DNA from: Methylobacterium mesophilicum
Lineage (GTDB): Bacteria > Pseudomonadota > Alphaproteobacteria > Rhizobiales > Beijerinckiaceae
Direction of reading: 5' to 3'
DNA: 64,000 bases
Assembly (NCBI RefSeq): GCF_022179445.1
Contig: NZ_BPQU01000001.1
Span: 186,001 to 250,000 of the forward strand
The notes beneath the pieces were generated by a model, which was not told the DNA's origin, made no database searches, and saw nothing but the letters and a program-made list of their open reading frames with translations. Each line of letters opens with the position of its first letter. The first letter of the stretch is position 1. Shown one piece after another: positions 17,187 through 28,526 of this stretch. Made by a program: the position numbers and the translations under genes.

Positions 17187-19385
17187 ATGACGCTGACCGA
17201 TTTCCGTTTTGAGACCGATTTAGACGGCGTTGCGGTGGCGACCTGGGACATGCCGGGCCGGTCGATGAACGTGATCACCGAAGCGGTGATGGATCAGCTG
17301 GAGCAGATCATCGAGACGGTCGCGTCCGATGCGGCGATCAAGGGGTGCGTGATCGCCACCGGCAAGGACAATTTTTCCGGTGGCGCCGACCTCACCATGC
17401 TGCAGGGACTCGGCCGGGCCTATGAGCAGCTGAAGGCTGAGGAGGGCGAGGAGGTGGCGATGCGCCACTTCTTCGAGGCGTCGCGGCGCCTGTCGCTGCT
17501 GTTCCGGCGGCTGGAGACCTGCGGCAAGCCGTTCGCGGCCGCGATCCAGGGCCTGTGCCTGGGCGGCGCCTTCGAACTCGCCCTGTCTTGCCATCACCGG
17601 ATTGCCTCGGACGATGCCAAGACGCGGCTCGGGCTGCCGGAGATCAAGGTCGGGCTGTTCCCGGGCGGCGGCGGCACCCAGCGGGTCGCCCGGCTGATGC
17701 AGACCGGCGACGCGCTCCAGATGCTGTTCAAGGGCGAGCAGATCCGCGCGCCGATGGCCAAGGGCATGGGGCTGATCCACGCGGTGGCGCCGCAGGCCGA
17801 GATCGTCGAGCGCGCCAAGGCCTGGATCCGCGACGGCGGCTCGGCGGTGGCACCCTGGGACGTGCCGAAGTTCAAGGCGCCCTCCGGAAAGGTCTACTCG
17901 CCCGCCGGCATGATGATCTGGCCGCCGGCCAACGCGATCTATCGCCGCGAAACGCACGACAATTACCCGGCCGCCAAGGCGATCCTGGCCTCGGTCTACG
18001 AGGGTCTGCAGCTGCCCATGGACCTCGCCCTGCGGGTCGAGAGCCGGTACTTCGCGCATATCCTGCGCTCGAAGGAGGCGGCGGCGATGATCCGCACGCT
18101 GTTCATCTCCATGGGGGAGCTGAACAAGGGCGCCCGCCGACCGAAGGACGTTCCCGCCACCAGCCTGCGGCGGGTCGGCGTGATCGGCGCCGGCTTCATG
18201 GGCGCGGGCGTCGCCTACGTCACCGCCCAGGCCGGGATCGAGGTCGTCCTGGTCGACCAGTCGATCGAGGCCGCCGAGAAGGGCAAGGCCTACGCCCACA
18301 CGCTGATCACCGGCCAGATCAACAAGGGCCGCGCCAAGACCGCGGACCGCGACGCGCTGCTCGGCCGGATCACCACCACGGCGGATTACGCCACGCTCAG
18401 CGGTTGCGACCTCGTGATCGAGGCGGTGTTCGAGGACCCCAAGGTGAAGGCCGAGGTGATCCAGAAGGTCGAGGCGGTGATCGGCGCCGACACGATCTTC
18501 GCCTCCAACACCTCGACGCTTCCGATCTCCGGCCTGGCGAAGAACTCGCAGCGGCCAGACCGGTTCGTCGGCATCCATTTCTTCTCGCCCGTGGAGAAGA
18601 TGATGCTGGTCGAGATCATCAAGGGCGAGGCCACCGGGGACGCGGCGCTCGCCACCGCCCTCGATTACGTGCGGCTGATCAAGAAGACGCCGATCGTCGT
18701 GAACGACGCCCGCGGCTTCTTCGCCAACCGCTGCGTCGGCGCCTACATCCTGGAGGGGCACAAGATGCTCGCCGAGGGCGTGCCGCCCGCCATGATCGAG
18801 AGCGCAGGGCGCCAGGCCGGCATGCCGGTCGGGCCGCTCTCGCTCAACGACGAGGTCGCCCTCGACCTCGTGCTCAAGATCGCCAAGGCCACCGAGGCGC
18901 AGGTCGGGGCGGATGCGGTCGACCCCTCCCAGAAGACGATCCTCACCGCCATGGTGGAGGGCCAGGGCCGGCTCGGGCGCAAGAACCGCAAGGGGTTCTA
19001 CGATTACCCCGAAGGCGCACCCAAGCGCCTCTGGCCGGGCCTGGCCGACCTGCAGCCCAACCGGATCACCCCGGAGGCAGTCGATTTCAACGAGCTGAAG
19101 CAGCGGCTCCTGGTGGTGCAGGCGCTGGAAGCCGCCCGCAGCGTGGGCGAGGGTGTGGTCACGGATCCCCGGGAGGCCGATGTCGGCTCGATCCTGGGCT
19201 TCGGCTTCGCCCCGTTCACCGGCGGCACCCTGTCCTACATCGACTTCATGGGGGCGGCCTCCTTCGTGGCGCTGGCCCGCGGCCTCGAGGCCAAGCACGG
19301 CGCCCGCTTCCGAGTCCCCGACACCCTGGCCGTCATGGCCGAGCAGGGCAGGACGTTCTACGGCGATGCGAAGCGCGCGGCCTGA
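17187..19385 (+). CDS. FadJ-like enoyl-CoA hydratase/3-hydroxyacyl-CoA dehydrogenase
   Basis: A 732-residue multifunctional beta-oxidation enzyme. The N-terminal crotonase domain (1-190) has the oxyanion and active-site segments NFSGGADLTML and GLCLGGAFELALSCHHRIA. The Rossmann NAD domain starts at VGVIGAGFMGAGVAYVTAQAG (about 330), followed by the 3HCDH C-terminal domains with HFFSPVEKMMLVEI and NDARGFFANR. A GGGAGG site precedes the ATG. It hydrates enoyl-CoA and oxidises 3-hydroxyacyl-CoA; its thiolase partner is probably the gene at 14319. Confidence 0.93.
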   Translation: MTLTDFRFETDLDGVAVATWDMPGRSMNVITEAVMDQLEQIIETVASDAAIKGCVIATGKDNFSGGADLTMLQGLGRAYEQLKAEEGEEVAMRHFFEASRRLSLLFRRLETCGKPFAAAIQGLCLGGAFELALSCHHRIASDDAKTRLGLPEIKVGLFPGGGGTQRVARLMQTGDALQMLFKGEQIRAPMAKGMGLIHAVAPQAEIVERAKAWIRDGGSAVAPWDVPKFKAPSGKVYSPAGMMIWPPANAIYRRETHDNYPAAKAILASVYEGLQLPMDLALRVESRYFAHILRSKEAAAMIRTLFISMGELNKGARRPKDVPATSLRRVGVIGAGFMGAGVAYVTAQAGIEVVLVDQSIEAAEKGKAYAHTLITGQINKGRAKTADRDALLGRITTTADYATLSGCDLVIEAVFEDPKVKAEVIQKVEAVIGADTIFASNTSTLPISGLAKNSQRPDRFVGIHFFSPVEKMMLVEIIKGEATGDAALATALDYVRLIKKTPIVVNDARGFFANRCVGAYILEGHKMLAEGVPPAMIESAGRQAGMPVGPLSLNDEVALDLVLKIAKATEAQVGADAVDPSQKTILTAMVEGQGRLGRKNRKGFYDYPEGAPKRLWPGLADLQPNRITPEAVDFNELKQRLLVVQALEAARSVGEGVVTDPREADVGSILGFGFAPFTGGTLSYIDFMGAASFVALARGLEAKHGARFRVPDTLAVMAEQGRTFYGDAKRAA

Positions 19386-19419
19386 TCTTCTGGTAGACGC
19401 TCATAAGACCAGGACCTGA

Positions 19420-19450
19420 GAGCCGTTCCCGATCGATTCGGGAACGGCTC
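19420..19450 (+). terminator. Hairpin terminator after the FadJ-like gene
   Basis: Perfect 13-bp stem GAGCCGTTCCCGA (19420-19432) / TCGGGAACGGCTC (19438-19450) with a five-base loop. No T-run follows, so it may be a weak or factor-assisted terminator. Confidence 0.6.
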
Positions 19451-19555
19451 GGGTTACCGTGTCGCCAGCTAATCGAACGTCGGCATATTGCTACGAGCGA
19501 CGTCGAGCGCCCAGTCACCGCGCTTCAGAATTGCCTCGCGGCAGCCTGATCGTCA

Positions 19556-20416
19556 TCAGGCGACACGGACTTTCGCGCCGAGCATCCGGGCCAGCAGTTC
19601 CACGTGGTCGGCGTTGTCGGAGAGCAGGTCGGTGATATCCCCGACCTCCAACGCCTTCACGTGGCGGCAGCGCATCCCGTAGCGCCCGGCCGTGCAGGTG
19701 CAGCGGAGCTGCGGGCCGCCCGCCCGCTCTTCGAGCACGACGTCGTACCGCTTGCCGGTCGAGCCCCGCACGGAGAAGCTCAGTGCCGAGGGGGCGGCCG
19801 GGAAGGCGGCCAGCGCGCGGTCGCTGATCGGTCCCGGAGCCCGGCGGGGGAGGGACGGGCCGCCCGTCACCCGGGTGACCGGGACGCCGATCGCCGCCGC
19901 GAGGCCGTGGACGTCCGGCGTCTCGGTCTGGCGCATGGCCGCCAGGGCGATCGCCGCGCAGGCATAGGCATCCTCGCCGGCATCGTGGTGCTCGAAGCGG
20001 ATGCCGAGGCGCCGGGCCACCTTGCCGAGGCCGCAACCCTCCGGCGCCGGGAAGACCCGGCGGGCGATCTGGACCGTGCAGAGATACGACAGGGCCGGCA
20101 CCGGCAGGCCGGCCCGGGCGAGGCCCGCGCGGAGCACACCGATATCGAAGCTGGCGTTGTGCGCCAGGATCAGCCCGCGGGTGAGGTCGCCGAGATAGGG
20201 CGCCATCACGCCAGCGAAATCCGGTTCGTTGGCGACGTTGGCGGGCAGGATGCCGTGGACCCGGATGTTGCCCGGCGAGAACCGCATCTCCGGCGGCCGA
20301 ATCAGGTGGCTCTCCCGGCGCACCACGCGCCCGTCCGCGATCCAGGCGAGACCCACCGCGCAGGCACTGTCGCGCCGCTCGTTGGCCGTCTCGAAGTCGA
20401 GGGCCAGGACCGTCAT
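19556..20416 (-). CDS. DnaQ-like 3'-5' exonuclease with SWIM zinc finger
   Basis: A 286-residue protein. The N-terminal DEDD exonuclease domain begins LALDFETAN (Exo I), has ILAHNASFDIGVLR (Exo II) and HHDAGEDAYACAAI (Exo III, H-x4-D type). The C-terminal part (about 215-275) contains a SWIM finger, CTCTAGRYGMRCRHVKAL (CxC...CxH). Fusion of an epsilon-type nuclease to a SWIM domain is uncommon and suggests a DNA-binding repair nuclease rather than the PolIII proofreading subunit. It lies 70 bases downstream of ligA on the same strand, so co-transcription with DNA ligase is likely. Confidence 0.8.
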   Translation of the reverse strand: MTVLALDFETANERRDSACAVGLAWIADGRVVRRESHLIRPPEMRFSPGNIRVHGILPANVANEPDFAGVMAPYLGDLTRGLILAHNASFDIGVLRAGLARAGLPVPALSYLCTVQIARRVFPAPEGCGLGKVARRLGIRFEHHDAGEDAYACAAIALAAMRQTETPDVHGLAAAIGVPVTRVTGGPSLPRRAPGPISDRALAAFPAAPSALSFSVRGSTGKRYDVVLEERAGGPQLRCTCTAGRYGMRCRHVKALEVGDITDLLSDNADHVELLARMLGAKVRVA

Positions 20417-20486
20417 CGCGGGTCAACCATGCCGGGGAACGTTCTCGGGGTGTTCCCGAGCGGTCTAAGCCCAGGCGACTCGCGCT

Positions 20487-22970
<2,484 letters not shown>

Positions 22971-23026
22971 CTAGCGCATCGCGGGCCCGGGGGGAGTCGC
23001 CCGTCCTGAGACATCCCCGATTTCCC

Positions 23027-24322
23027 TCAACCGCCCGGTGCGAGCAGATCGCCGCGGCCGACCAGGAGGGCCGCGCCCAGGAACACGACGGCGACCAGGA
23101 TCGCCACGGCGGATAGCGGCATCACCGGGGCGAGCCATCCGGCCGAAGCCGTCCCGGCGACCGAGCCGAGATTCATCGCCGCCATGTAGACCTCGAACTG
23201 CGTCGCCGCGCCGGCGCGCCCGCGGCTGGCCTGGAGCAGGGCGGGCATCAGCGCGACGATCAGGAGGCCCGGCAGGGCGTTGGTCAGGGCCAGGATGAGC
23301 GGCGCCGCGGGGCCGAGAAGGCCCGCCCCGATCAGCACCGCCGCCAGCACGAAGGTGGCCGCGCTCGCCAGCAGCAGGAGCCTCAGCGGCCGCACCGGCC
23401 CGACCCGATCGGACCACAGGCCGATGGCGAACGCGCCCGCGGTGCCGCTCACGAGCGCCAGGCCCGCCTGGAGTTGGGACAGAACCGCGGGTTCCCAGCC
23501 GCGGCCCTGGAGCAGGTCGACCGAGAAGGGCAGCTCGAACAGCCCGAGGGCGCCGTCGAGGCCGAAGCACAGGGCCAGCAGTTGCAGAGCCCGCCTCCTG
23601 CGCAGGGCCACGCCGAGGCGGCGGAGGAATCGCAGGAACGGGACCCGTCGGGGAGCCGGCCCGCGCCGGTCGAGCGACAGCAACGCGTCGGCGGGTGCTT
23701 CGCGCACGAGCAGCATCGGCAGGCTCGCCATCAGACCGGCGCCGAGCAGCAGGGACAGGCTGACGGTCAACCCGTAGGTGGCGAGCGTCCAGCCCAGGAT
23801 CGCCGCGCTGAGGCTCGTGCCGACGACGAAGCCCGCGCGCGTGCAGGCGCTGACCCGGCCGAGTTCCGCCGCAGGAACGTGGTCCATGATCATCCGGTCG
23901 CACGCGGTATCCAGCAGCGAAGCGAACAGGCTGTGGACCAGGAAGGCGAGGCCGAGCAGGCCCACCTGTTCCGCATCGAGCAGCAGCATCAGGGCGAGTG
24001 CCGCGTGGCATCCGAGAAGCGCGGCGACCGCGAAGGGCCGGCGCCGGCCCATGCGCAGGTCTCCGGACCGGTCGACGAGCGGCCCCCACAGGATCGGCTG
24101 GAGCGTCCAGGGCAGCCCCGCCAGGGCGAAATGGACCCCGACCTCGGTTGCCGACACCCCGTGCGCCGTGAGGTGGTTGGCCAGGGCGGTGAGGGAAAAG
24201 CCGGCGATCAGGCCCTGATAGAGGTAGGTCGCGAAGAAGACGCCGTAGCGTGCGCGCCGCCCGGCGAGGCTCGGCAACGCCGCTCCTCTCGGCGCGGACC
24301 GAACGCTCAAGTCTCCCTGCAC
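23027..24322 (-). CDS. MFS transporter
   Basis: A 431-residue protein with about twelve hydrophobic helices. The loop 2-3 motif LVDRSGDLRMGRRRPF is characteristic of the major facilitator superfamily, and the half-repeat LWSDRVGPVRPLR sits in the second half. The substrate is not predictable. It is divergent from a phosphopantetheinyl transferase gene, which is often linked to siderophore or polyketide production, so export of such a product is a possibility. The start is a GTG, uncertain by several codons. Confidence 0.8.
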   Translation of the reverse strand: MQGDLSVRSAPRGAALPSLAGRRARYGVFFATYLYQGLIAGFSLTALANHLTAHGVSATEVGVHFALAGLPWTLQPILWGPLVDRSGDLRMGRRRPFAVAALLGCHAALALMLLLDAEQVGLLGLAFLVHSLFASLLDTACDRMIMDHVPAAELGRVSACTRAGFVVGTSLSAAILGWTLATYGLTVSLSLLLGAGLMASLPMLLVREAPADALLSLDRRGPAPRRVPFLRFLRRLGVALRRRRALQLLALCFGLDGALGLFELPFSVDLLQGRGWEPAVLSQLQAGLALVSGTAGAFAIGLWSDRVGPVRPLRLLLLASAATFVLAAVLIGAGLLGPAAPLILALTNALPGLLIVALMPALLQASRGRAGAATQFEVYMAAMNLGSVAGTASAGWLAPVMPLSAVAILVAVVFLGAALLVGRGDLLAPGG

Positions 24323-24436
24323 TTGCCAGCCCGGTGCCGCACGACGATGCTCCTCCCCCCGCCGCCACCGGATCGAACCCGTGCCGCCTCACCCTGAACT
24401 TCGTACGTCGTACGCGCGGACGCCGCGAGGGGTCGC

Positions 24437-25135
24437 GTGAGCGCGGCCGAGATCTGGGTGGTCGATCTCGCTTTGTCGCCTGGCCAGCTCGAGCGTTGCG
24501 CATCTGTCCTCAATGCCCAGGAGCGCGACCGCGCCGCGCGCTTCATGCGGGCGGCCGACCGCGTCCGCTTCCAGGCGAGCCACGCGGCTCTGCGGTTGAT
24601 TCTCGGAGACGCGCTGGGCCTCGCACCGGGCGAGATCCGCATGGAGGCCGGCGGGGCCGGCAAGCCGCGCCTGACCGGCCCAGTGCAAGGCGCCTTCGAC
24701 TTCAACCTGTCCCATTCCGGCGAACGCGCGGTCGTCGGCTTGGCGCGCGGCGTGGCCATCGGCGTCGATGTCGAGGCGATCCGGCCGATCCCGGATGCGC
24801 TGCGCATCGCGCGCGGGCATTTCGCGGCGGATGAGGCCGCAGCCCTCGCCGTCCACGCCCCCGAGACGGTCGAGGCCGCCTTCTTCGGCCTGTGGACGCG
24901 CAAGGAGGCCGTGGTGAAGGCGTTGGGCACCGGCCTGTCGATGCCCCTCGACCGTTTCAGCGTCAGCGTGCCGCCCGCCCGCCCAAGGCTTCTCCGCATG
25001 GCGCAGGCCGGCGACTGGACCCTCGCGGAGATCGATTGCGGTCTCGGATATGCCGCCACGGCCGCTTTGCGCGACGCGGCGTTCGAGATCGCGGTTCGGC
25101 ATCCGGTGGGCGATTGGACGACCCGTCTGCGCTGA
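24437..25135 (+). CDS. 4'-phosphopantetheinyl transferase, Sfp type
   Basis: A 232-residue enzyme that activates carrier proteins by moving the phosphopantetheine arm from CoA onto a Ser. Signature motifs are GVDVEAIRPIPDALRIARGHF (magnesium/CoA site) and LWTRKEAVVKALGTGLSMPL (W-x2-KEA). The FNLSHSGERAVVG block is also typical. Its length fits the Sfp/EntD-like class that serves non-ribosomal peptide or polyketide synthases. No such synthase is in the window. Just downstream is the tRNA-Pro gene. Confidence 0.88.
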   Translation: MSAAEIWVVDLALSPGQLERCASVLNAQERDRAARFMRAADRVRFQASHAALRLILGDALGLAPGEIRMEAGGAGKPRLTGPVQGAFDFNLSHSGERAVVGLARGVAIGVDVEAIRPIPDALRIARGHFAADEAAALAVHAPETVEAAFFGLWTRKEAVVKALGTGLSMPLDRFSVSVPPARPRLLRMAQAGDWTLAEIDCGLGYAATAALRDAAFEIAVRHPVGDWTTRLR

Positions 25136-25217
25136 GCGCCCAAAACCGCCCTTGCGGTACGGGAAAGGCGCAGCTATAAGCCCGCTGCCGGCAGTTGCGG
25201 AGACGCAAGCCGGCCTT

Positions 25218-25294
25218 CGGAGTGTAGCGCAGTCTGGTAGCGCACCACGTTCGGGACGTGGGGGTCGCAGGTTCAAATCCTGCCACTCCGACCA
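25218..25294 (+). tRNA. tRNA-Pro (anticodon CGG)
   Basis: A 77-base cloverleaf with encoded CCA end. The acceptor arm CGGAGTG pairs with CACTCCG, the anticodon stem is CCACG/CGTGG with loop TTCGGGA, and the T arm is GCAGG-TTCAAAT-CCTGC. It is the presumed integration target of the element that follows. Confidence 0.95.
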
Positions 25295-25295
25295 A

Positions 25296-25311
25296 GTTTC
25301 CCTAGGGAAAC
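25296..25311. repeat. Perfect 16-bp palindrome abutting the tRNA 3' end
   Basis: GTTTCCCTAGGGAAAC begins one base after the CCA end. It could be the core of the attachment site or a weak terminator for the tRNA; sequence alone does not decide. Confidence 0.55.
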
Positions 25312-25339
25312 CGGTCTTCCCGGCTCAGAGAGCAAATCC

Positions 25340-25363
25340 CGACCAAACATTCGACCAAACATT
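25340..25363 (+). repeat. Tandem 12-bp motif CGACCAAACATT beside the tRNA
   Basis: Two back-to-back exact copies (25340-25351 and 25352-25363), followed by ATTGGTCGG, which partly mirrors the unit. A third copy in inverted orientation is at 28456-28467, before the AlpA-like gene. The distribution suggests integrase arm sites or an excisionase/AlpA operator (inference). Confidence 0.65.
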
Positions 25364-25431
25364 GGTCGGATGCTGTGGTCTTGGCGATCTGCCCCATTAC
25401 GCCCGTGACACGCCCGTGCGACGCTCGGCCC

Positions 25432-26724
25432 ATGCCGATGAACCTGCATCAGGGCTGCATGAAGCGCCTCGTCGAAATCCTCGCCACCGCCCTTCCCGAC
25501 CTGCCGGTTCACAGCCGGATGTTCGTGTTGATGGAGAACCCGTCACCCTTGGCCGCCCTCGACGCGGCCATTCCGGACGCGGGCGGTACGCGGTCGAAGC
25601 TGGTCGGGATAATCGACGAAAACCCAGCCGCGGAGTTCGTAATGGACTGGATCGGACGCCGCCTTAAGGAGACCGTGGAGCCGATCTTCAATCAGCCCCC
25701 TGAGCCCTTGGGCACGCTGGCCGGGTTCTCGGACGCCAAGGCGGTCGCCGGCGAGATCATCGCAGACCTGAACTCGCTGCCTTGGGACTACGTATTCTCG
25801 CTCCCGATGCCCAAGGTCATCGGCGACCGGATGCTAGTCGCGCTACAGGACAGCCTACCCCTCGAACTCTCCCCGACCATCAGCATGGTGCGAGGCGACG
25901 ATGCGACGATGGCGGCCTTTCCGGCGCCCCGGAGCGAGAACCGTTTGCTCGGTTTGCTCGGAGGCATCCACGGCCTGCTCGCGGCCGAATGGCACGAAGA
26001 CACCATCTACCTGCAGGTCAGGAGATCGGGATACGTCAGCCGCTTCGGGCAATCGGCCACCGCATTCGAGGCCGAAGAGGCGCTGCGGGCCTTCGCGGGC
26101 GTGAGCATGGCTCATCACCTCTTCAGGTTCAGTTGGTCGACATCCAACGCGGCAGCCCACATGTCCCGCCCCTCCTACATGGTTCACCGACGGGTCGACG
26201 GAGCATGGGTGCTCGACTGCACACCGGAATTCGACACGACCCTTGCCGCCGCCATGTCGTCCATCGAGCTCAACAAGATGGGAGACATCACCGACCGGGC
26301 CTTGCTCGATCACGCCTTGCCGAAGGTCCGGACCTGCTTCAGCCGCCCGGAGGCATCGGGCCGGATAACGCGATCAGGCCGATGGCTGTTCGGCAGTTCG
26401 GTAAGCCGCGACGAGACGATGGCGTTCGTGCAGGGGGCTGTCGCGCTGGAGATCCTGCTTGGCGAAGAGGAGGCCTCGGACGAGGTGGGCCTCGGCGAAC
26501 TGCTCGCCAATCGATGCGCCTACCTGATCGGGGAGAGCCAGGAGCACCGAAAGGAAGTGCTGCGAGAGTTCCGGGCGATCTACAGAGTGCGGTCGAAGAT
26601 CGTTCACGTCGGCAAGGGCCGCCTGACGCGGTCGGAGCACGACATGCTCAGCCGCCTTCGCTGGATGACTAGCCGTGCCATCCAGGCGGAGACCAAGCTT
26701 CTAGAGCGAGACCACTCCCCCTAA
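25432..26724 (+). CDS. Apea-like HEPN-domain protein
   Basis: A 430-residue protein of unknown specific function. The C-terminal 110 residues form an Apea-like HEPN domain: VQGAVALEILLGEEEA, then YRVRSKIVHVGKG with the R387-x4-H392 pair that forms the ribonuclease site in active HEPN proteins. The N-terminal 300 residues have no recognised domain. HEPN proteins act in toxin-antitoxin and phage-defence systems; position at the edge of an integrase island fits a defence cargo. The start is uncertain: ATG at 25432 or 25438, or GTG at 25375. Its 3' end overlaps the convergent integrase gene by four bases. Confidence 0.7.
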   Translation: MPMNLHQGCMKRLVEILATALPDLPVHSRMFVLMENPSPLAALDAAIPDAGGTRSKLVGIIDENPAAEFVMDWIGRRLKETVEPIFNQPPEPLGTLAGFSDAKAVAGEIIADLNSLPWDYVFSLPMPKVIGDRMLVALQDSLPLELSPTISMVRGDDATMAAFPAPRSENRLLGLLGGIHGLLAAEWHEDTIYLQVRRSGYVSRFGQSATAFEAEEALRAFAGVSMAHHLFRFSWSTSNAAAHMSRPSYMVHRRVDGAWVLDCTPEFDTTLAAAMSSIELNKMGDITDRALLDHALPKVRTCFSRPEASGRITRSGRWLFGSSVSRDETMAFVQGAVALEILLGEEEASDEVGLGELLANRCAYLIGESQEHRKEVLREFRAIYRVRSKIVHVGKGRLTRSEHDMLSRLRWMTSRAIQAETKLLERDHSP

Positions 26725-28181
26725 GCCGCCTTCCGCTTCCCACCCCGCCGGCCGAGTGCCTCGCGGGCACCTTCCATGTGCTTGGCGCTGTGGTGCCCGT
26801 AGCGCCGCTCGATCATCTCGACGCCCATGCCGACGTAGCCGGCCAGCTCCCAGATGGGGACACCGGCCTGCATGCCCCACGTCACCGCCGTGTGACGTAG
26901 GCTGTGCCGGACGACGTCGTCACCGAGTCCCTCCTCGTAGACGAGGTTGGCGAAGCTCTTCTTCGTCGACCCGATGGGCTTGCCCTGCCACTCGACCACG
27001 TAGGTCTGGCCGAGGACGTGATGCCAGCGCCACAGGTGGGAGACGAGGCTGTCCGGCATCCGGACCGTCGGGGCCTTCTTGTTCTCGGCCTCCTTCGTAC
27101 CGAGCGCCTTCCGGTGGAAGATCGCCACCCGCTTGATGGTGGGGACCTGGACCCGGCGCTCGAACGCCTCGCCGTCGATGGTGCGGGTCTCGACGCGTTC
27201 GACCATCGTCGTCTCGGTCGTCAGTTCCATCCACGGCAGGCCGGGCGTCTTGACGAACGAGGCGTTGCAGATCGGCCCGGACCGGGTGCCGGTCCGGAGC
27301 GCCACCAGGATGAAGCGCGCCAGGTGCCGGGCGGGGCGCCGGGGCGTCATATACGTCTCGCCCTTGCGGGGACCGGACGTGATCTTCTGGACCTCGCGCT
27401 TGCGCCAAGCGCGAAGGATCAGGCGGGCCGCCTCGGAACGTTCGAGCCACCGATCACGCTCTTCGCCCTTCGGGGGCAGGACCACGCGGACGACGTCGCG
27501 CGTGAGGTTGTCCGCGAGGGCGACGTTCACGGCCGCCCGCAGGTCCTCAAGCTCCCGCCGGACTCCCGCCGGCTTCACGGTCCGCTGCTGGGTCGGCTTC
27601 GAGTACCCTGTCCGGGCGGGCTTGCCGTCCTTGCCGGTCCCGAGGCGCGCATGCGTCTTCCATGGCTGCCCGACGCGCGAGGCGACGTAGGCGGCGCACG
27701 AGACCGTATCGACGTCCGCCAACGACCGCTCGCCCCACCACTCCAACAGAGCGACGACGCGCTGCGCGAGCTCGTGGTGGCGGGAGACGCCGCCGACGTA
27801 TTGGCCGGTCTTCGGATCGAGGGTGCCCCGCTTCGCCTCAAGGTACCGCGACAGGACGGTGGCGAGGGACACCTCGTGCGCCGGCCGGCCCTTGTCCAGG
27901 ACGACGGCCTCGACCGCCTGGATCGCCAGGCTGTCCTTGTAGTCCTGGAGGATGGCTAGGACGCGGGCTTCGTTCGCTTTGCGCTCCGCGCCTTCGCCAA
28001 GGCCGAGGCCAGTGCTAAGGACCTGCCGCCGCTTGTGGATGACGACCCAAAGGCCGCCACGTTCGACGCCGTCGGTTCCGATGCGGCCTTCGCGGTACCA
28101 GGCATAGGGCTCGCCTCGCCCTCCGACGCCGAGCTTGCGGGGGCCCTTCTTCCGTCGTCTGTCTGCCACGCGTTCCTCCAT
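26721..28181 (-). CDS. Tyrosine recombinase (integrase)
   Basis: A 486-residue phage-type integrase. The catalytic domain shows R300 in LRTGTRSG, H426-S-L-R429-H and nucleophile Y461 in ERRYGHH. A SAM-like core-binding domain (about 100-225) and an N-terminal basic arm-binding region precede it. It has an insert of about 60 residues between the first Arg and the HxLRH box. It most likely integrates the element at the adjacent tRNA-Pro. Its 5' end overlaps the AlpA-like gene. Confidence 0.93.
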   Translation of the reverse strand: MEERVADRRRKKGPRKLGVGGRGEPYAWYREGRIGTDGVERGGLWVVIHKRRQVLSTGLGLGEGAERKANEARVLAILQDYKDSLAIQAVEAVVLDKGRPAHEVSLATVLSRYLEAKRGTLDPKTGQYVGGVSRHHELAQRVVALLEWWGERSLADVDTVSCAAYVASRVGQPWKTHARLGTGKDGKPARTGYSKPTQQRTVKPAGVRRELEDLRAAVNVALADNLTRDVVRVVLPPKGEERDRWLERSEAARLILRAWRKREVQKITSGPRKGETYMTPRRPARHLARFILVALRTGTRSGPICNASFVKTPGLPWMELTTETTMVERVETRTIDGEAFERRVQVPTIKRVAIFHRKALGTKEAENKKAPTVRMPDSLVSHLWRWHHVLGQTYVVEWQGKPIGSTKKSFANLVYEEGLGDDVVRHSLRHTAVTWGMQAGVPIWELAGYVGMGVEMIERRYGHHSAKHMEGAREALGRRGGKRKAA

Positions 28182-28438
28182 GCGCGCAGCTGGGCGCGCG
28201 ACACCTCAAAGAGGCGACCGCGACGCGACACCCTAAGCTCGCCCCGCCTGATCGCGCCGCGGAGATCCGCGACGGAGTAGGCGGGGAAGCCCCAGAGGCC
28301 TTGGAGCTCGGGCGCCCAGACAGCCCGGTGGAGCGCCCATGGCACGTCGTCGCCGGAAGCGGCGAGTAGCGGGCGGGCGCCCTCGGACTGATCGAGGGCG
28401 ACGTCCAGGGATGCGATCAAGGCGTAAGTCGCGGTCAT
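27956..28438 (-). CDS. AlpA/excisionase-like small regulator
   Basis: A 160-residue frame. Residues 40-85 (WGFPAYSVADLRGAIRRGELRVSRRGRLFEVSRAQLRAW) have the shape of a MerR/AlpA-type winged helix used by excisionases and integrase activators. The low-complexity Ser/Ala tail overlaps the first 226 bases of the integrase gene in another frame; the tail may be a by-product of a missing stop rather than functional. ATG 28438 (MTATYALI) is chosen over 28474. Expected role: directing excision and integrase expression. Confidence 0.55.
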   Translation of the reverse strand: MTATYALIASLDVALDQSEGARPLLAASGDDVPWALHRAVWAPELQGLWGFPAYSVADLRGAIRRGELRVSRRGRLFEVSRAQLRAWRNAWQTDDGRRAPASSASEGEASPMPGTAKAASEPTASNVAAFGSSSTSGGRSLALASALAKARSAKRTKPAS

Positions 28439-28455
28439 CACGGAGAGAATCACCC

Positions 28456-28467
28456 AATGTTTGGTCG
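28456..28467 (-). repeat. Third copy of the CGACCAAACATT motif
   Basis: An exact 12-bp copy on the minus strand, 17 bases upstream of the AlpA-like start, matching the pair at 25340-25363. Confidence 0.6.
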
Positions 28468-28526
28468 CCCGCAATCGGGGATGTTTGCCACGGTTAATGT
28501 CGTGGCCCTGGCGGTCCCGAGCCTGC

